A stretch of 64,000 bases of DNA from an uncultured Aquimarina sp. (GTDB lineage Bacteria > Bacteroidota > Bacteroidia > Flavobacteriales > Flavobacteriaceae). Numbering within the stretch: the stretch's first letter is position 1; every line of letters begins with the position of its first letter. The notes beneath the pieces are model-generated. The model saw only the letters and a program-made list of their open reading frames with translations. It did no database searches and was not told the origin of the DNA. Position numbers and translations under genes: made by a program. The DNA lies in the NCBI GenBank assembly GCA_947495425.1, contig CANLYR010000003.1, positions 177,181 to 241,180 on the forward strand. Direction: 5' to 3'. This document shows positions 7,937 to 17,417 of the stretch, piece after piece.

Positions 7937-9706
7937 ATGAGCAATCCACAAGAATTTTATAAGCAGCAAATTGCTTTACACAATACATCATTAAAAAAAG
8001 TAAAAAAAAAATTAGCAATTTCTAGTCTGATACGGCTATTAGTTTTCTTAATTACTATTACGATACTATATTTTGGATACCCAAATACTCAAATCATTAT
8101 TGCTAGTATTATTACAGGAAGTATTGCTTTTTTAGTTCTGGTAACCAGACATAGTAACATTACATATCGAAAGGATAAGCTAAAAAAACTCATCGAAATC
8201 AATCAACTAGAATTAGATGTTATTAATGATGATGTAAGTACCCTTGATCCCGGAAAAGAATATATAAACACAGCTCATCCTTATAGCCATGATATCGATT
8301 TATTTGGTGAACACTCTTTTTTTCAATATATAAACCGTACAGTAACACTAGCCGGGGGGAAAAAATTAGCAACTATATTAACGGCTAATGCAATATCCAA
8401 TATCGAGCAACATCAAGAGGCTATAAAAAATTTATCAAAACTACCCAAATGGCGGCAAGAATTTAGCGCTATTGCATCTTTGGTAACAGTAACTGTTTCG
8501 GTTTCTACGATCCAAAAGTGGTTACAAAACTACACCTCTTTTGTACCAAAAAATATGCGGTTTCTACCTCCTATTATTTCAGCAATATCATTACTTCTGC
8601 TAGTGCTTTTATTTTTGAATAGTATTACATTTAATATGTTCTTAATGTGGCTTTTTGTTGGTTTGGGTATTACAGGAACGCAGCTAAAGAAAATCAATAT
8701 ACTGTATCGCGAGTCTAATCAGGTAAAAGATACTTTTGAGCAATATTATAAGCTTGTTGACAAAATCGAGAATACAGTTTTTGACGCTCCATTTTTACAA
8801 GAAAAACAGAAATTAATAATTGGAGAAAAAGAAAGAGCATCAGTTGTTCTAAAACAATTTGCTGGTATTCTTAATGCATTTGATCAAAGAAACAATATGT
8901 TGTTTGGTGTTTTGGCAAATGGATTATTGCTTTGGGATATTCTTCAAAGCTATAAGATTGAAAAATGGATTGCCGCAAATCATAATAAAGTTGCGCAATG
9001 GTTTGAAGTTATTGCTTTTTTTGATGCGTATAACACTTTAGGAAATTTTGCTTTTAATCATCCAGATTATGTATATCCCAAAATTACTACAGATAATATC
9101 ACGCTCAACGCAAAAGAACTAGGGCATCCAATGCTAAAAAAACAAAAAAGAGTCGATAATGATATTATAATAGATCAAGAACAGTTCTTTATTATTACGG
9201 GAGCAAATATGGCTGGAAAAAGTACATTCTTACGCACAGTAGCATTACAAATAGTAATGTCCAATGTTGGACTACCTGTTTGTGCAAAATCCTGTGAATA
9301 TAAGCCTGTGAAATTAATATCCAGCATGCGCACTTCTGATTCATTGAGTGACGAAGCTTCTTATTTCTTTTCAGAATTAACACAACTCAAAAAAATTGTG
9401 GATAAACTAGATGAAGAAGCGTATTTTATTATTCTTGATGAAATTCTAAAAGGTACTAATAGTAAGGATAAAGCTGTCGGTTCTCGAAAGTTTGTAGAAA
9501 AATTAGTTGCCGCCAAAGCAACTGGAATTATAGCAACTCATGACCTGAGTCTTTGCGAAATTGCTACTGAATTGCCGCAAGTGCAAAACCGTTTTTTTGA
9601 TGCACAAATAGTACATGATGAACTCTATTTTGATTATAAATTTAAAGATGGTGTTTGCCAAAACATGAATGCTTCTTTTTTACTGAAGAAAATGGGAATC
9701 GTATAA
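7937..9706 (+). CDS. membrane-associated MutS-family ATPase
   Basis: 589 residues. Two hydrophobic segments sit near the N-terminus (about residues 28-75) and two more around residues 205-245. Then come MutS core helices and a MutS-type ATPase: Walker A GANMAGKST near residue 421, SDEASYFFSELTQL, Walker B region FIILDEILKGTNSKDK and IATHDLSL. It lacks the mismatch-reading domain I of MutS1 and the Smr nuclease of MutS2, so it is not a canonical mismatch-repair enzyme. Such membrane MutS homologues are common in Bacteroidetes with no known role. Confidence 0.85.
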   Translation: MSNPQEFYKQQIALHNTSLKKVKKKLAISSLIRLLVFLITITILYFGYPNTQIIIASIITGSIAFLVLVTRHSNITYRKDKLKKLIEINQLELDVINDDVSTLDPGKEYINTAHPYSHDIDLFGEHSFFQYINRTVTLAGGKKLATILTANAISNIEQHQEAIKNLSKLPKWRQEFSAIASLVTVTVSVSTIQKWLQNYTSFVPKNMRFLPPIISAISLLLLVLLFLNSITFNMFLMWLFVGLGITGTQLKKINILYRESNQVKDTFEQYYKLVDKIENTVFDAPFLQEKQKLIIGEKERASVVLKQFAGILNAFDQRNNMLFGVLANGLLLWDILQSYKIEKWIAANHNKVAQWFEVIAFFDAYNTLGNFAFNHPDYVYPKITTDNITLNAKELGHPMLKKQKRVDNDIIIDQEQFFIITGANMAGKSTFLRTVALQIVMSNVGLPVCAKSCEYKPVKLISSMRTSDSLSDEASYFFSELTQLKKIVDKLDEEAYFIILDEILKGTNSKDKAVGSRKFVEKLVAAKATGIIATHDLSLCEIATELPQVQNRFFDAQIVHDELYFDYKFKDGVCQNMNASFLLKKMGIV

Positions 9707-9723
9707 TTTTGTTAATACTTGCA

Positions 9724-9756
9724 TTTGATACTAATAAATCGGTAAATTTATTTTTG
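9724..9756 (+). promoter_or_regulatory. promoter of the hydroxyproline genes
   Basis: TTTG at 9724-9727 and TATTTTTG at 9749-9756 are spaced by 21 nt, matching the Bacteroidetes -33/-7 promoter. The start site would be near 9763, giving a short leader before ATG 9776. Confidence 0.6.
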
Positions 9757-9775
9757 ATTTTCAAGTATCTCAAAC

Positions 9776-10786
9776 ATGACCAAAACTACTTTCAATTGTA
9801 TCGATGGACATACCTGCGGAAATCCAGTTCGTGTTGTAACCTCGGGACATCCTGATCTTATCGGAAAAACGATAAGTGAAAAGCGACAACATTTCCTTAA
9901 AGAATTTGACTGGATCAGAACAGGATTAATGTTTGAACCACGAGGACACGATATGATGAGTGGTAGCTTCTTATTTGAACCAAATAATCCCGAGAATGAT
10001 TTTGCCATTTTATTTATAGAAACCTCAGGTTGTTTGCCTATGTGTGGTCATAGTACGATAGGTACGATTACTATTGCTATCGAAGAAGGGTTAATATACC
10101 CTAAAACTCCTGGAAAAATTAAAATGGAGGCGCCAGCCGGATTAGTAGAGATCGAATATCAACAAACAGATCAAAAAGTAGATTGGGTACAACTCAAAAA
10201 TGTAAAATCATATCTTGCCGCAGAAGGATTAACTATCGATTGCCCAGATCTTGGTGAAATCATTTTTGATGTTGCCTACGGCGGAAATTATTATGCTATT
10301 GTTGATCCACAAATAAACTTTAATGGGGTACAAGATTTTACTGCCGGAAAACTAATTCAGTATTCTCAAGTAGTACGTGAACGAATCAACAAAAAATACC
10401 CAAATCTTTTTATTCACCCCGAAAACGAAACAATAAGAGACGTGAGTCATATGTTATGGACGGGAAATTCTATTAATCCCACCTCATCAGGAAGAAATGC
10501 TGTTTTTTATGGAGAAAAAGCAATAGACCGATCCCCTTGCGGAACAGGAACCTCTGCCCGTATGGCGCAGCTACATGCAAAAGGAAAATTGAAAAAAGGA
10601 GACGAATTCATTCACGAAAGTTTTATAGGAAGTACATTTATAGGACGAATTGAAGAAGAAACCGAATTAGAAGGTAAAAAAGCCATTGTACCAAGTATAC
10701 AAGGCTGGGCAAAAATATATGGATACAATACTATTATAATTGACGATCAGGATGACCCATATGCACATGGTTTTCAGGTAATTTAA
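9776..10786 (+). CDS. 4-hydroxyproline 2-epimerase (proline racemase family)
   Basis: 336 residues. Both active-site cysteines are present: Cys90 in MCGHSTIG and Cys255 in SPCGTGTSA. Two cysteines indicate an epimerase/racemase; the related trans-3-hydroxyproline dehydratases have Thr at the second position. GHTCGNPVRVV at the N-terminus is the family signature. The enzyme converts trans-4-hydroxy-L-proline to cis-4-hydroxy-D-proline, the first step of hydroxyproline breakdown, and the adjacent D-amino-acid oxidoreductase fits step two. No deaminase or semialdehyde dehydrogenase of the pathway is visible here, so the rest must be encoded elsewhere. Confidence 0.85.
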   Translation: MTKTTFNCIDGHTCGNPVRVVTSGHPDLIGKTISEKRQHFLKEFDWIRTGLMFEPRGHDMMSGSFLFEPNNPENDFAILFIETSGCLPMCGHSTIGTITIAIEEGLIYPKTPGKIKMEAPAGLVEIEYQQTDQKVDWVQLKNVKSYLAAEGLTIDCPDLGEIIFDVAYGGNYYAIVDPQINFNGVQDFTAGKLIQYSQVVRERINKKYPNLFIHPENETIRDVSHMLWTGNSINPTSSGRNAVFYGEKAIDRSPCGTGTSARMAQLHAKGKLKKGDEFIHESFIGSTFIGRIEEETELEGKKAIVPSIQGWAKIYGYNTIIIDDQDDPYAHGFQVI

Positions 10787-10916
10787 CGAAGTCTTTGATA
10801 GGCTAAGACTGACAATCTAATTCATAAAATGATACAGAAATCACAAAATATACAATTAACAAACGAGCTGAAATGAATCTATATGTCACATTGAGCTTTT
10901 CTAAATATTTCCAATT

Positions 10917-12164
10917 ATGAGTAAAGAAGTTATAGTAATTGGCGGGGGGATCGTAGGACTTTGCTCTGCCTACTTTTTACACAAAGAAAGGCATCATGTA
11001 ACTGTAATCGATCAATCTACGATGGATTTTGGAGCTTCTTATGTAAATGCAGGGTATTTGGCACCAAGCCACATAATTCCCTTAGCTGCTCCCGGAGTTA
11101 TGAAAAAAGGACTGAAATGGATGTTTAATCCTGCTAGTCCTTTATATATAAAACCTCGAATAGATGCTAATTTCTTATACTGGTCATGGGCATTTAATAA
11201 ATCTTGCTCAGTAAAAAATGTAGAACGAAGTATTACTGCCATTAAGGATATTAATATAATGGGTAGAGATCTATATTCTGAAATCAAACAAGAAGAAAAA
11301 TTTAAATTTCAGCTAGAGCGCAAAGGTCTCTTAATGCTTTGCCAGACCGAAAAAATGCTTGAAGAAGAAGTAAGAGTTGCCAAAATTGCCAAAAAAGAAG
11401 GATTACCAGTACGTGAACTTTCACTTGAAGAATTAAAACAAATAGAACCCAATGTTCAATATAACGCAAAAGGAGCTGTGCTATACGAATGTGATGGACA
11501 TACGACCCCCAATCTTTTTATGGAAGAAATGAAAGCATATCTAAAAGCTTCGGGAGTTGTCTTTCAAAAAAATGAAAAAGTACATGATATTACCATTAAA
11601 GATGAAAAAATAATAGCCGTTCAGACTAAAAATAAAACCTACAAAGCAGATGAATTTGTATTAGCTGCTGGATCCTGGTCAAATATTTTGAGTAAAAAAC
11701 TAGGAATTAAATTATTATTAGAAGCCGGAAAAGGATATAGCATTAATTCTAAAAGAAACCTAGGCATCACTATCCCCACAATACTAGCTGAAGCCAAAGT
11801 TGCCATAACACCAATGCAAGGGTTTACACGATTTGCTGGCACTATGGAAATTGCTGGCATTAATCATAACATTAATAAAGTTAGGGTTGAAGCCATTGCC
11901 AATGCCACCCACAAATATTATCCAGAGATAGAACTCTCTAAACAAGAAAAGAATAATGTCGCTTGTGGTTTGCGACCTGTTTCTCCCGACGGGATGGCCT
12001 ACATTGGTAAATCCGGCAAATGTAAAAACCTGACTATTGCAACGGGACATGCGATGATGGGTTGGAGTATGGGACCGGCAACAGGAAAGTTAGTTTCAGA
12101 AATTATTTCAGATAAAAAAACCTCATTAAACCTTGACGTATTTCATCCGGACCGTAAATTTTAG
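10917..12164 (+). CDS. FAD-dependent D-amino acid (D-hydroxyproline) dehydrogenase
   Basis: 415 residues of the DAO family. The FAD-binding GxGxxG is VIGGGIVGLCSAY at the N-terminus. ATGHAMMGWSMGPATGKLVSE at the C-terminus is the typical FAD-contact region of DadA-like enzymes. By context it probably oxidises cis-4-hydroxy-D-proline to pyrroline-4-hydroxy-2-carboxylate, taking the product of the epimerase 130 bp upstream. A general DadA role cannot be excluded. Confidence 0.8.
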   Translation: MSKEVIVIGGGIVGLCSAYFLHKERHHVTVIDQSTMDFGASYVNAGYLAPSHIIPLAAPGVMKKGLKWMFNPASPLYIKPRIDANFLYWSWAFNKSCSVKNVERSITAIKDINIMGRDLYSEIKQEEKFKFQLERKGLLMLCQTEKMLEEEVRVAKIAKKEGLPVRELSLEELKQIEPNVQYNAKGAVLYECDGHTTPNLFMEEMKAYLKASGVVFQKNEKVHDITIKDEKIIAVQTKNKTYKADEFVLAAGSWSNILSKKLGIKLLLEAGKGYSINSKRNLGITIPTILAEAKVAITPMQGFTRFAGTMEIAGINHNINKVRVEAIANATHKYYPEIELSKQEKNNVACGLRPVSPDGMAYIGKSGKCKNLTIATGHAMMGWSMGPATGKLVSEIISDKKTSLNLDVFHPDRKF

Positions 12165-12220
12165 GGCAAATAACCTCTGGTGCAGTCCTGTAGAGCATTC
12201 AAATCTCGCTGTGTCTTATG

Positions 12221-12235
12221 CCTGCCTAAGGCAGG
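12221..12235. repeat. short GC-rich palindrome
   Basis: CCTGCC-TAA-GGCAGG forms a 6-bp hairpin in the gap between two convergent genes. It is GC-rich against an AT-rich background and may be a dispersed intergenic element or a weak terminator; no clear T-tract follows. Confidence 0.4.
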
Positions 12236-12270
12236 ATTATTAAGTAAAGACCACACAGCCCAAGCGAACG

Positions 12271-13371
12271 TTATAAAATCCTTGTTTGTCGCTTATAAAA
12301 AGCATCTTGCTGTTTTTTCATCATCTCCATGGCTACTTTTTTCTTATAAGTATATAACTCTTCTTCTTCGGTGAGATCTCCATATATTTTGTCATTAATT
12401 GTATGATCTGCCTCAAGAAGTGCTCTACGTTGTCCTTCTTTTTGTGCCGCCCATGTTTTTACTTCTCCCTCTATATCTTCAAGCTTAATATCATATTCTC
12501 CTTTTGGGGCTAGTAACTTTGCAAAGATGGGAGAGGTTTCTATAGCCAGAAATAATAAAAAAATGAAAAATGATGGCAACCACGGTAATTCACTTAATGC
12601 CTGTATACGTGCCATTAACCCATCAAAATTATCAATTATGGGCTGTGAAGTAATCACCTGATCTTCATACTCGGCTGCCAATGCTACTTTTTGAGTCTCT
12701 AAAGTTGAAATTTTATCTGTATTTGTTTTTTTTAAGGTTATCAATTCTGCTAATGCGGTATCGTGCTTTTCTCGTTTTTCTTTATATACAGGACCTTTGC
12801 CTAGAATTTCTGTTCCTTGTCGTCCTTCAGCTTCAGCAATATAAGTTTCGTATAGTGTATTAACTTCGGTCTCTTTAGTAGCCATTTCCTGTTTTAAAGC
12901 AGTAATTTGAGTATCTATCAAAGCTATAGCTGGATTATATTGAGTTGCAATTTGTTCTTTATTAGCAAGCGTGAAATCATTCTTTTGTTCTAATAAGACA
13001 CGATCTATTTCTTTTTCGAATATTTTTAATTCGAGTGGCTTCGAAATCACTACAGCAATAATAAGTGCTAAAATAATCCTGGGGCTGGCCTGTAACAGTT
13101 CATCTGTGAAATTTTCTTTCTTTTTAATCGTCGATACTATAAATCGATCCAGATTGAAAATCAATACACCCCAAATCAATCCAAAGAAAATTGCACTAAA
13201 ATAATTATTAAATACAGTGTATAAAGCATAGCTCGCAGCAATAAAAGCCATAATTGCAGTAAAAAATACGGTGGCTCCTATACCAACATATTTGTTTTGT
13301 TCTCCGTTTGAGCTATCTGTTAGTATATCAGCATCTGCTCCAGAACATAAAATGAAAAATTGTTTTAACAT
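12271..13371 (-). CDS. DUF4407 family membrane protein
   Basis: 366 residues. The start MLKQFFILCSGADADIL and the block YVGIGATVFFTAIMAFIAASYALYTVF are diagnostic for DUF4407. Transmembrane helices lie near residues 32-55, 58-75, 93-112 and 255-275. Between the third and fourth lies a long extracytoplasmic coiled coil of about 130 residues (QITALKQEMATKETEVNTL, TNTDKISTLETQKVALAAEY). The C-terminus is charged and cytoplasmic. The function of the family is unknown. It stands alone, convergent with the dehydrogenase gene. Confidence 0.85.
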   Translation of the reverse strand: MLKQFFILCSGADADILTDSSNGEQNKYVGIGATVFFTAIMAFIAASYALYTVFNNYFSAIFFGLIWGVLIFNLDRFIVSTIKKKENFTDELLQASPRIILALIIAVVISKPLELKIFEKEIDRVLLEQKNDFTLANKEQIATQYNPAIALIDTQITALKQEMATKETEVNTLYETYIAEAEGRQGTEILGKGPVYKEKREKHDTALAELITLKKTNTDKISTLETQKVALAAEYEDQVITSQPIIDNFDGLMARIQALSELPWLPSFFIFLLFLAIETSPIFAKLLAPKGEYDIKLEDIEGEVKTWAAQKEGQRRALLEADHTINDKIYGDLTEEEELYTYKKKVAMEMMKKQQDAFYKRQTRIL

Positions 13372-13432
13372 GATCTAAGGGTTTTTGATTGACAATACAT
13401 GTATAACGCTGGTTTACAGCAAAATGTTGCAT

Positions 13433-13456
13433 AAAAAAAACTCCTATAAAGGAGTT
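13433..13456 (-). terminator. terminator of the blaI-blaR1-like operon
   Basis: Stem AACTCC / GGAGTT (13439-13444, 13451-13456) with loop TATAAA. Read on the minus strand it is followed by eight T residues, 30 bp after the M56 peptidase stop codon. Confidence 0.7.
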
Positions 13457-13485
13457 TCTTAATGCAATAAGCTTTATTGAACTAA

Positions 13486-15273
13486 CTATATATTTTTTGC
13501 TTTTTTTGCTTTTTCTCTAGCCTTTTGTTGTTCTTGTCTGGCTTCTTCCATGGCTTTTCTGGCTTTTTTTCGAGCTTTTTCTGTTTGTTTACGAACTTTA
13601 TCATGAGCTTTATGAGATTCGTGTATTGCTTTTTGTGCATGTTCTCTAGCTAATTGAGCATGTTTCATTGCTTCTTCTCTGGCCAGATGAGCGTGTTTTT
13701 TAGATCTATGCGCTGCTTCCATAGCTATAGCTCTAGCACGTTCTGCAACTTCTCTAGCATTTTCGGCTTGTAACATAGCCATTTCTCTACCCAATTGCGC
13801 TTCTTCTATCGCTATGGCTCTAGCGTGTTCTGCTGCTTCTACCGCACTTGCTATTTCGTATTCATGCTCAACCTCTGCCGAATTTCTAGCGATTTCGGCT
13901 TCGATTCTAGCTTGTTCTGCCTCTACCATTGCCTGTTCTATTTCAACGTTAATGTTTTCCTCTGTTTGAGAGGAATTAATAGGAGGCACAGGAGCTTCAG
14001 GAGGTGACGGTGGTATAACAGCATTGGTTACTCCACTTACTTTTGGTGCTGGTGCTGGAGAAGGGACATCATCTATTTCTATATTTGGAATTTCTGGCTC
14101 TGGTGGTGCTGGCGGAATTAGATCATGACCGCCAGGATTTGCAGTATACAATCGTGTTTTTCTATATGCATCATTAAGTTTCTTTACAAACCCATCATCA
14201 GAATTCATGATCTGAATATCAAACTGAAATTCTGTAAGTTCATTATCTTTCCATTGCTTTGTTTTTTCATCTACTATATTCGCAAAATTAGATAGGTTGG
14301 CAACAGTATTATTAACTGTGATTTGTTCGCCCTTAACACGTATTTTGATTTTTTTATCAGGATGTGTATCCTGAATGGTCTTAGCGTAGCTCACATTTTT
14401 TTGCTGTGCTACTATTTCATTATTAAATAATAGCATACAACCTAATACAATAGGTAAAAGCAGCAGCAAACGAGCTGCTGCTCGAGTTTTAGAAAATTGT
14501 TGTGACATCATAAGGATTCGTTTTTTGGTTAATGAATAATTAATAGGACTCGATAACTCAGTTTGATTAGAACTATTAGGATAGGTAACGAGTAAGCTCA
14601 TATAGTTTTGCAAAGAAAATTGGCATTTTAGAACAGTTTGGTCTGCTAAGAATTCATGATTCAGTTTAATTGATTTCTTAATCCATATTAGTATAGGGTT
14701 ACACCAAAAAATTACTTGCAAAATCTCAATAAATAATATATCTAATGTATGTTTTTGGATAACATGTGTTTTTTCATGCTGTAATACTTCTTCGGGTATC
14801 TTGTTTTCTTTATATTCTTTTTTAGGTAAGAAAATAAATTTTAAAAAAGTGTGCGGTATAATTGAATCGTTCACCAGAACATTGGTATGAGAAGACTCTT
14901 TTAATTGATCATTGATTTTGATTTTTTTAGTTAGCCTTACAAGGTTTTTAATACATCGAATTCCAAAAATCAATACGCCTAACCCATATATGCTCCATAA
15001 AAATAGAGAACGGTAATCTACCGAAGGTTTTATCTCAGAAATCTCATCAGGCAGAGCCATTACTGTTGGTGTTGGTTGATCTAAACCTGGTGTATCAAAA
15101 ACTATATCTGTTTGATATGTAAAAGTCACTAACGGAATGGTAAGCGAAAAAATTACACTAGAAATTAAGTAAAATCTTTTGATGTAATGCATGTTTTCTT
15201 TTTCCAGAAACAACGCGTAGAACCCCCATAAGAGTAGCATACATAGTGATGATTTTATAAGATAGATTATCAT
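13486..15273 (-). CDS. BlaR1/MecR1-like M56 family membrane peptidase with Ala/Glu-rich tail
   Basis: 595 residues. The N-terminal 300 residues form the BlaR1 peptidase M56 domain: four or so transmembrane helices and the zinc motif HEKTH followed downstream by NHEFLADQ. M56 proteases are normally activated by an extracellular signal and cleave the partner BlaI-type repressor. Here no beta-lactam-sensor (penicillin-binding) domain follows. Instead there is a proline-rich stretch (PSPAPAPKVSG, PPSPPEAPVPP) and a C-terminal coiled coil of about 150 residues dominated by A, E, R, K and H (AREHAQKAIHESHKAHDK). The signal sensed is therefore unknown. The start overlaps the repressor gene's stop by one base. 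Confidence 0.85.
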   Translation of the reverse strand: MIIYLIKSSLCMLLLWGFYALFLEKENMHYIKRFYLISSVIFSLTIPLVTFTYQTDIVFDTPGLDQPTPTVMALPDEISEIKPSVDYRSLFLWSIYGLGVLIFGIRCIKNLVRLTKKIKINDQLKESSHTNVLVNDSIIPHTFLKFIFLPKKEYKENKIPEEVLQHEKTHVIQKHTLDILFIEILQVIFWCNPILIWIKKSIKLNHEFLADQTVLKCQFSLQNYMSLLVTYPNSSNQTELSSPINYSLTKKRILMMSQQFSKTRAAARLLLLLPIVLGCMLLFNNEIVAQQKNVSYAKTIQDTHPDKKIKIRVKGEQITVNNTVANLSNFANIVDEKTKQWKDNELTEFQFDIQIMNSDDGFVKKLNDAYRKTRLYTANPGGHDLIPPAPPEPEIPNIEIDDVPSPAPAPKVSGVTNAVIPPSPPEAPVPPINSSQTEENINVEIEQAMVEAEQARIEAEIARNSAEVEHEYEIASAVEAAEHARAIAIEEAQLGREMAMLQAENAREVAERARAIAMEAAHRSKKHAHLAREEAMKHAQLAREHAQKAIHESHKAHDKVRKQTEKARKKARKAMEEARQEQQKAREKAKKAKNI

Positions 15274-15641
15274 TATTTTAGTTTTTTGATTTGTTGGTCT
15301 ACTATCTTTTTTAGTTCTTCTAGTTCTACTGTTGAAAGATTGGTTTCTGAAGTAAAAAAAGAAGCAAATTGTGAAGCAGAATCGTTAAAAAAATTCTTAA
15401 TCAACCCATTAACGTGCTTTGAGAAATAGTCTGTCTTTTTTACCAAAGGATAATATTCTCTGGATTTACCGTACAACTTGTAATTCACAAAACCTTTATC
15501 TGTCATTCTTTTTAACAACGTAGCGACTGTGGTGGTAGCGGGTTTTGGTTCTGGAAAAGCGTCGAGCAAGTCTTTCATGAAGGCTTTCTCTAATTTCCAA
15601 AGGTGTTGCATGACTTGTTCTTCGGTTTTGGATAATTGCAT
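15273..15641 (-). CDS. BlaI/MecI/CopY family transcriptional repressor
   Basis: 122 residues. Winged-helix N-terminus (LSKTEEQVMQHLWKLEKAFMKDLL, PATTTVATLLKRMTDKGFVNYK) and a C-terminal dimerisation/cleavage region, the family's normal size. It should repress its own operon and be inactivated by the adjacent M56 peptidase. A dyad typical of BlaI operators lies 24 bp upstream of its start codon. Confidence 0.9.
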   Translation of the reverse strand: MQLSKTEEQVMQHLWKLEKAFMKDLLDAFPEPKPATTTVATLLKRMTDKGFVNYKLYGKSREYYPLVKKTDYFSKHVNGLIKNFFNDSASQFASFFTSETNLSTVELEELKKIVDQQIKKLK

Positions 15642-15664
15642 TGCTCTACATAATTAGAATTAAC

Positions 15665-15678
15665 TCTACAAATGTAGA
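15665..15678. promoter_or_regulatory. candidate BlaI-type operator
   Basis: TCTACA-AA-TGTAGA is a perfect inverted repeat carrying the TACA/TGTA half-sites of BlaI/MecI operators. A second, partial site (CTACATAATTAG, about 15646-15657) lies between it and the start codon. The position in the promoter of the BlaI-like gene supports autoregulation. Confidence 0.65.
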
Positions 15679-15720
15679 ATAAAAAATTTAAATCACAAAT
15701 TTTAAACTCATAAAAACCAA

Positions 15721-15743
15721 AAACCACTCAAAATGAGTGGTTT
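15721..15743 (-). terminator. terminator of the M20 dipeptidase gene
   Basis: Perfect 10-bp stem AAACCACTCA / TGAGTGGTTT with loop AAA, 30 bp past the stop codon. Read on the minus strand it runs into a T-rich tail. Confidence 0.7.
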
Positions 15744-15772
15744 ATTGTTACTATTAATTTTGAGTATTGATC

Positions 15773-17161
15773 TTATTTAGTCAATTCTGTAAAATATTTA
15801 TAAAAAAGAGGGATGGTTTCGATTCCTTTTAAGTAATTCCATATTCCAAAGTGTTCATTTGGGGAATGTATGGCATCACTATCAAGACCAAATCCCATGA
15901 GGATTGTTTTACTTTTTAATTCTTTTTCGAATAAAGAAACGATAGGAATACTCCCACCACTACGCTGTGGGATTGGAGTTTTTCCAAAGCTGTCCTGATA
16001 TGCTTTACTCGCCGCTTGATATCCTATATTATCTATCGGGGTAACATATCCTTGTCCGCCATGATGAGGTGTCACTTTTACGGTCACCGCCTTTGGAGCG
16101 ATACTCTCGAAATGTGTCTTGAAAAGTTCTGTGATTTCTTCCCAGTCTTGATTAGGAACTAAACGCATTGATATTTTGGCGTAGGCTTTACTAGCAATAA
16201 CAGTCTTTGCTCCCTCGCCGGTATATCCCCCCCAAATACCGTTCACATCAAGGGTAGGTCGAATTGAATTGCGCTCGTTGGTACTATATCCTTCTTCTCC
16301 ATAAACTGCATTAATATCCAACGACTTTTTATAGGCATCGAGAGAAAACGGAGCTTTTGCCATCTCGGCTCTTTCTTCTTTTGAAAGATTTTCTACTTTA
16401 TCATAGAACCCTGGAATAGTTATATGGTTATTCTCATCATGCAAAGATGCAATCATCTTGGTCAATATATTGATTGGATTAGCTACAGCTCCTCCATATA
16501 AACCACTGTGCAAATCCCTATTGGGTCCTGTAACCTCTACTTCTACATAACTTAATCCTCGTAATCCGGTAGTAATAGAAGGAACGTCTTTGGCGATCAT
16601 TCCTGTATCACTAATCAAGATCACATCGTTGGCTAGCTTATCCTGATTACGTTCTAAAAACCAGCTTAGACTCTTGCTACCAACTTCTTCTTCTCCTTCT
16701 ATCATAAATTTCACATTACATGGCAACTGATCTGTTTTTGTCATAATTTCTAATGCCTTGACATGCATATACATTTGCCCTTTGTCATCACAAGCTCCTC
16801 TAGCAAAAATTGCACCATCTGGATGAATTTCAGTATTTTTAATTACAGGCTCAAATGGCGGACTATCCCACAAATCTATTGGATCTGGCGGTTGCACATC
16901 ATAATGACCATACACTAATACTGTTGGGAGATTATTGTCTATAATTTTCTCTCCGTAAACAATGGGATATCCAGGTGTTTCACAAATCTCTACTTGATCA
17001 CAACCAGCTTCCAAAAGTCTTTTTCTCACCTGATCTGCTGTTTTTATGACATCATCTTTATAGGCAGTATCGGCACTAATAGATGGAATTTTAAGTAATT
17101 CTATAAGCTCGTTTATAAATCTATCCTTATGCTCTTGAATGTATGTGCTACTATTTTGCAT
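15773..17161 (-). CDS. M20 family dipeptidase (carnosinase/CNDP-like)
   Basis: 462 residues. The metal ligands and catalytic residues of M20 peptidases are visible in order: VLVYGHYDVQPPD, RGACDDKGQ, MIEGEEEVGS, ISDTGM, and a C-terminal DAIHSPNEHFG. The interrupting dimerisation domain (about residues 200-360) is present. M20 dipeptidases hydrolyse dipeptides with two bridging zinc or manganese ions in the cytoplasm. No signal peptide is seen. It is a single-gene unit with its own terminator. Confidence 0.88.
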   Translation of the reverse strand: MQNSSTYIQEHKDRFINELIELLKIPSISADTAYKDDVIKTADQVRKRLLEAGCDQVEICETPGYPIVYGEKIIDNNLPTVLVYGHYDVQPPDPIDLWDSPPFEPVIKNTEIHPDGAIFARGACDDKGQMYMHVKALEIMTKTDQLPCNVKFMIEGEEEVGSKSLSWFLERNQDKLANDVILISDTGMIAKDVPSITTGLRGLSYVEVEVTGPNRDLHSGLYGGAVANPINILTKMIASLHDENNHITIPGFYDKVENLSKEERAEMAKAPFSLDAYKKSLDINAVYGEEGYSTNERNSIRPTLDVNGIWGGYTGEGAKTVIASKAYAKISMRLVPNQDWEEITELFKTHFESIAPKAVTVKVTPHHGGQGYVTPIDNIGYQAASKAYQDSFGKTPIPQRSGGSIPIVSLFEKELKSKTILMGFGLDSDAIHSPNEHFGIWNYLKGIETIPLFYKYFTELTK

Positions 17162-17283
17162 GAAATGAGTTAATTTGGTATAAAAATACTAATATCAATT
17201 CTCATATGAAGTTATTTTATATAAGAATTGGTATGAAAGTTTATATTTTTTTAGTTCCCTCTTTTTATTTTAAAAGTATTGTT

Positions 17284-17291
17284 TATATTTG
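17284..17291 (+). promoter_or_regulatory. -7 element of the tRNA-Leu promoter
   Basis: TATATTTG matches TAnnTTTG and lies 44 bp upstream of the mature tRNA 5' end. A clear TTTG -33 box is not visible; a T-rich stretch occupies that position. Confidence 0.5.
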
Positions 17292-17335
17292 CACTCGCTT
17301 TTACAGAGAGTCCTAAGTTTTGTAAAGGTTTTAAT

Positions 17336-17417
17336 GCGGGCGTGGTGGAATTGGTAGACACGCTAGACTTAGGATCTAGTGCCGCGAGGTGTGAGAGTTC
17401 GAGTCTCTCCGCCCGCA
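17336..17417 (+). tRNA. tRNA-Leu (anticodon UAG)
   Basis: Cloverleaf read by eye. The 7-bp acceptor stem pairs GCGGGCG with CGCCCGC. The anticodon arm CTAGA-CTTAGGA-TCTAG gives anticodon TAG, and the T-arm GAGAG-TTCGAGT-CTCTC is canonical. CCA is not encoded. The 3' end is the left attachment site of the integrated element that follows. Confidence 0.93.

Noticed and set aside
10884..10890. TGTCACA 27 bp upstream of the D-amino acid dehydrogenase gene
   Set aside because: At N16 the next bases are ATTTCC, not ATCTAA, and the gene has no link to the sigma region. Treated as chance.
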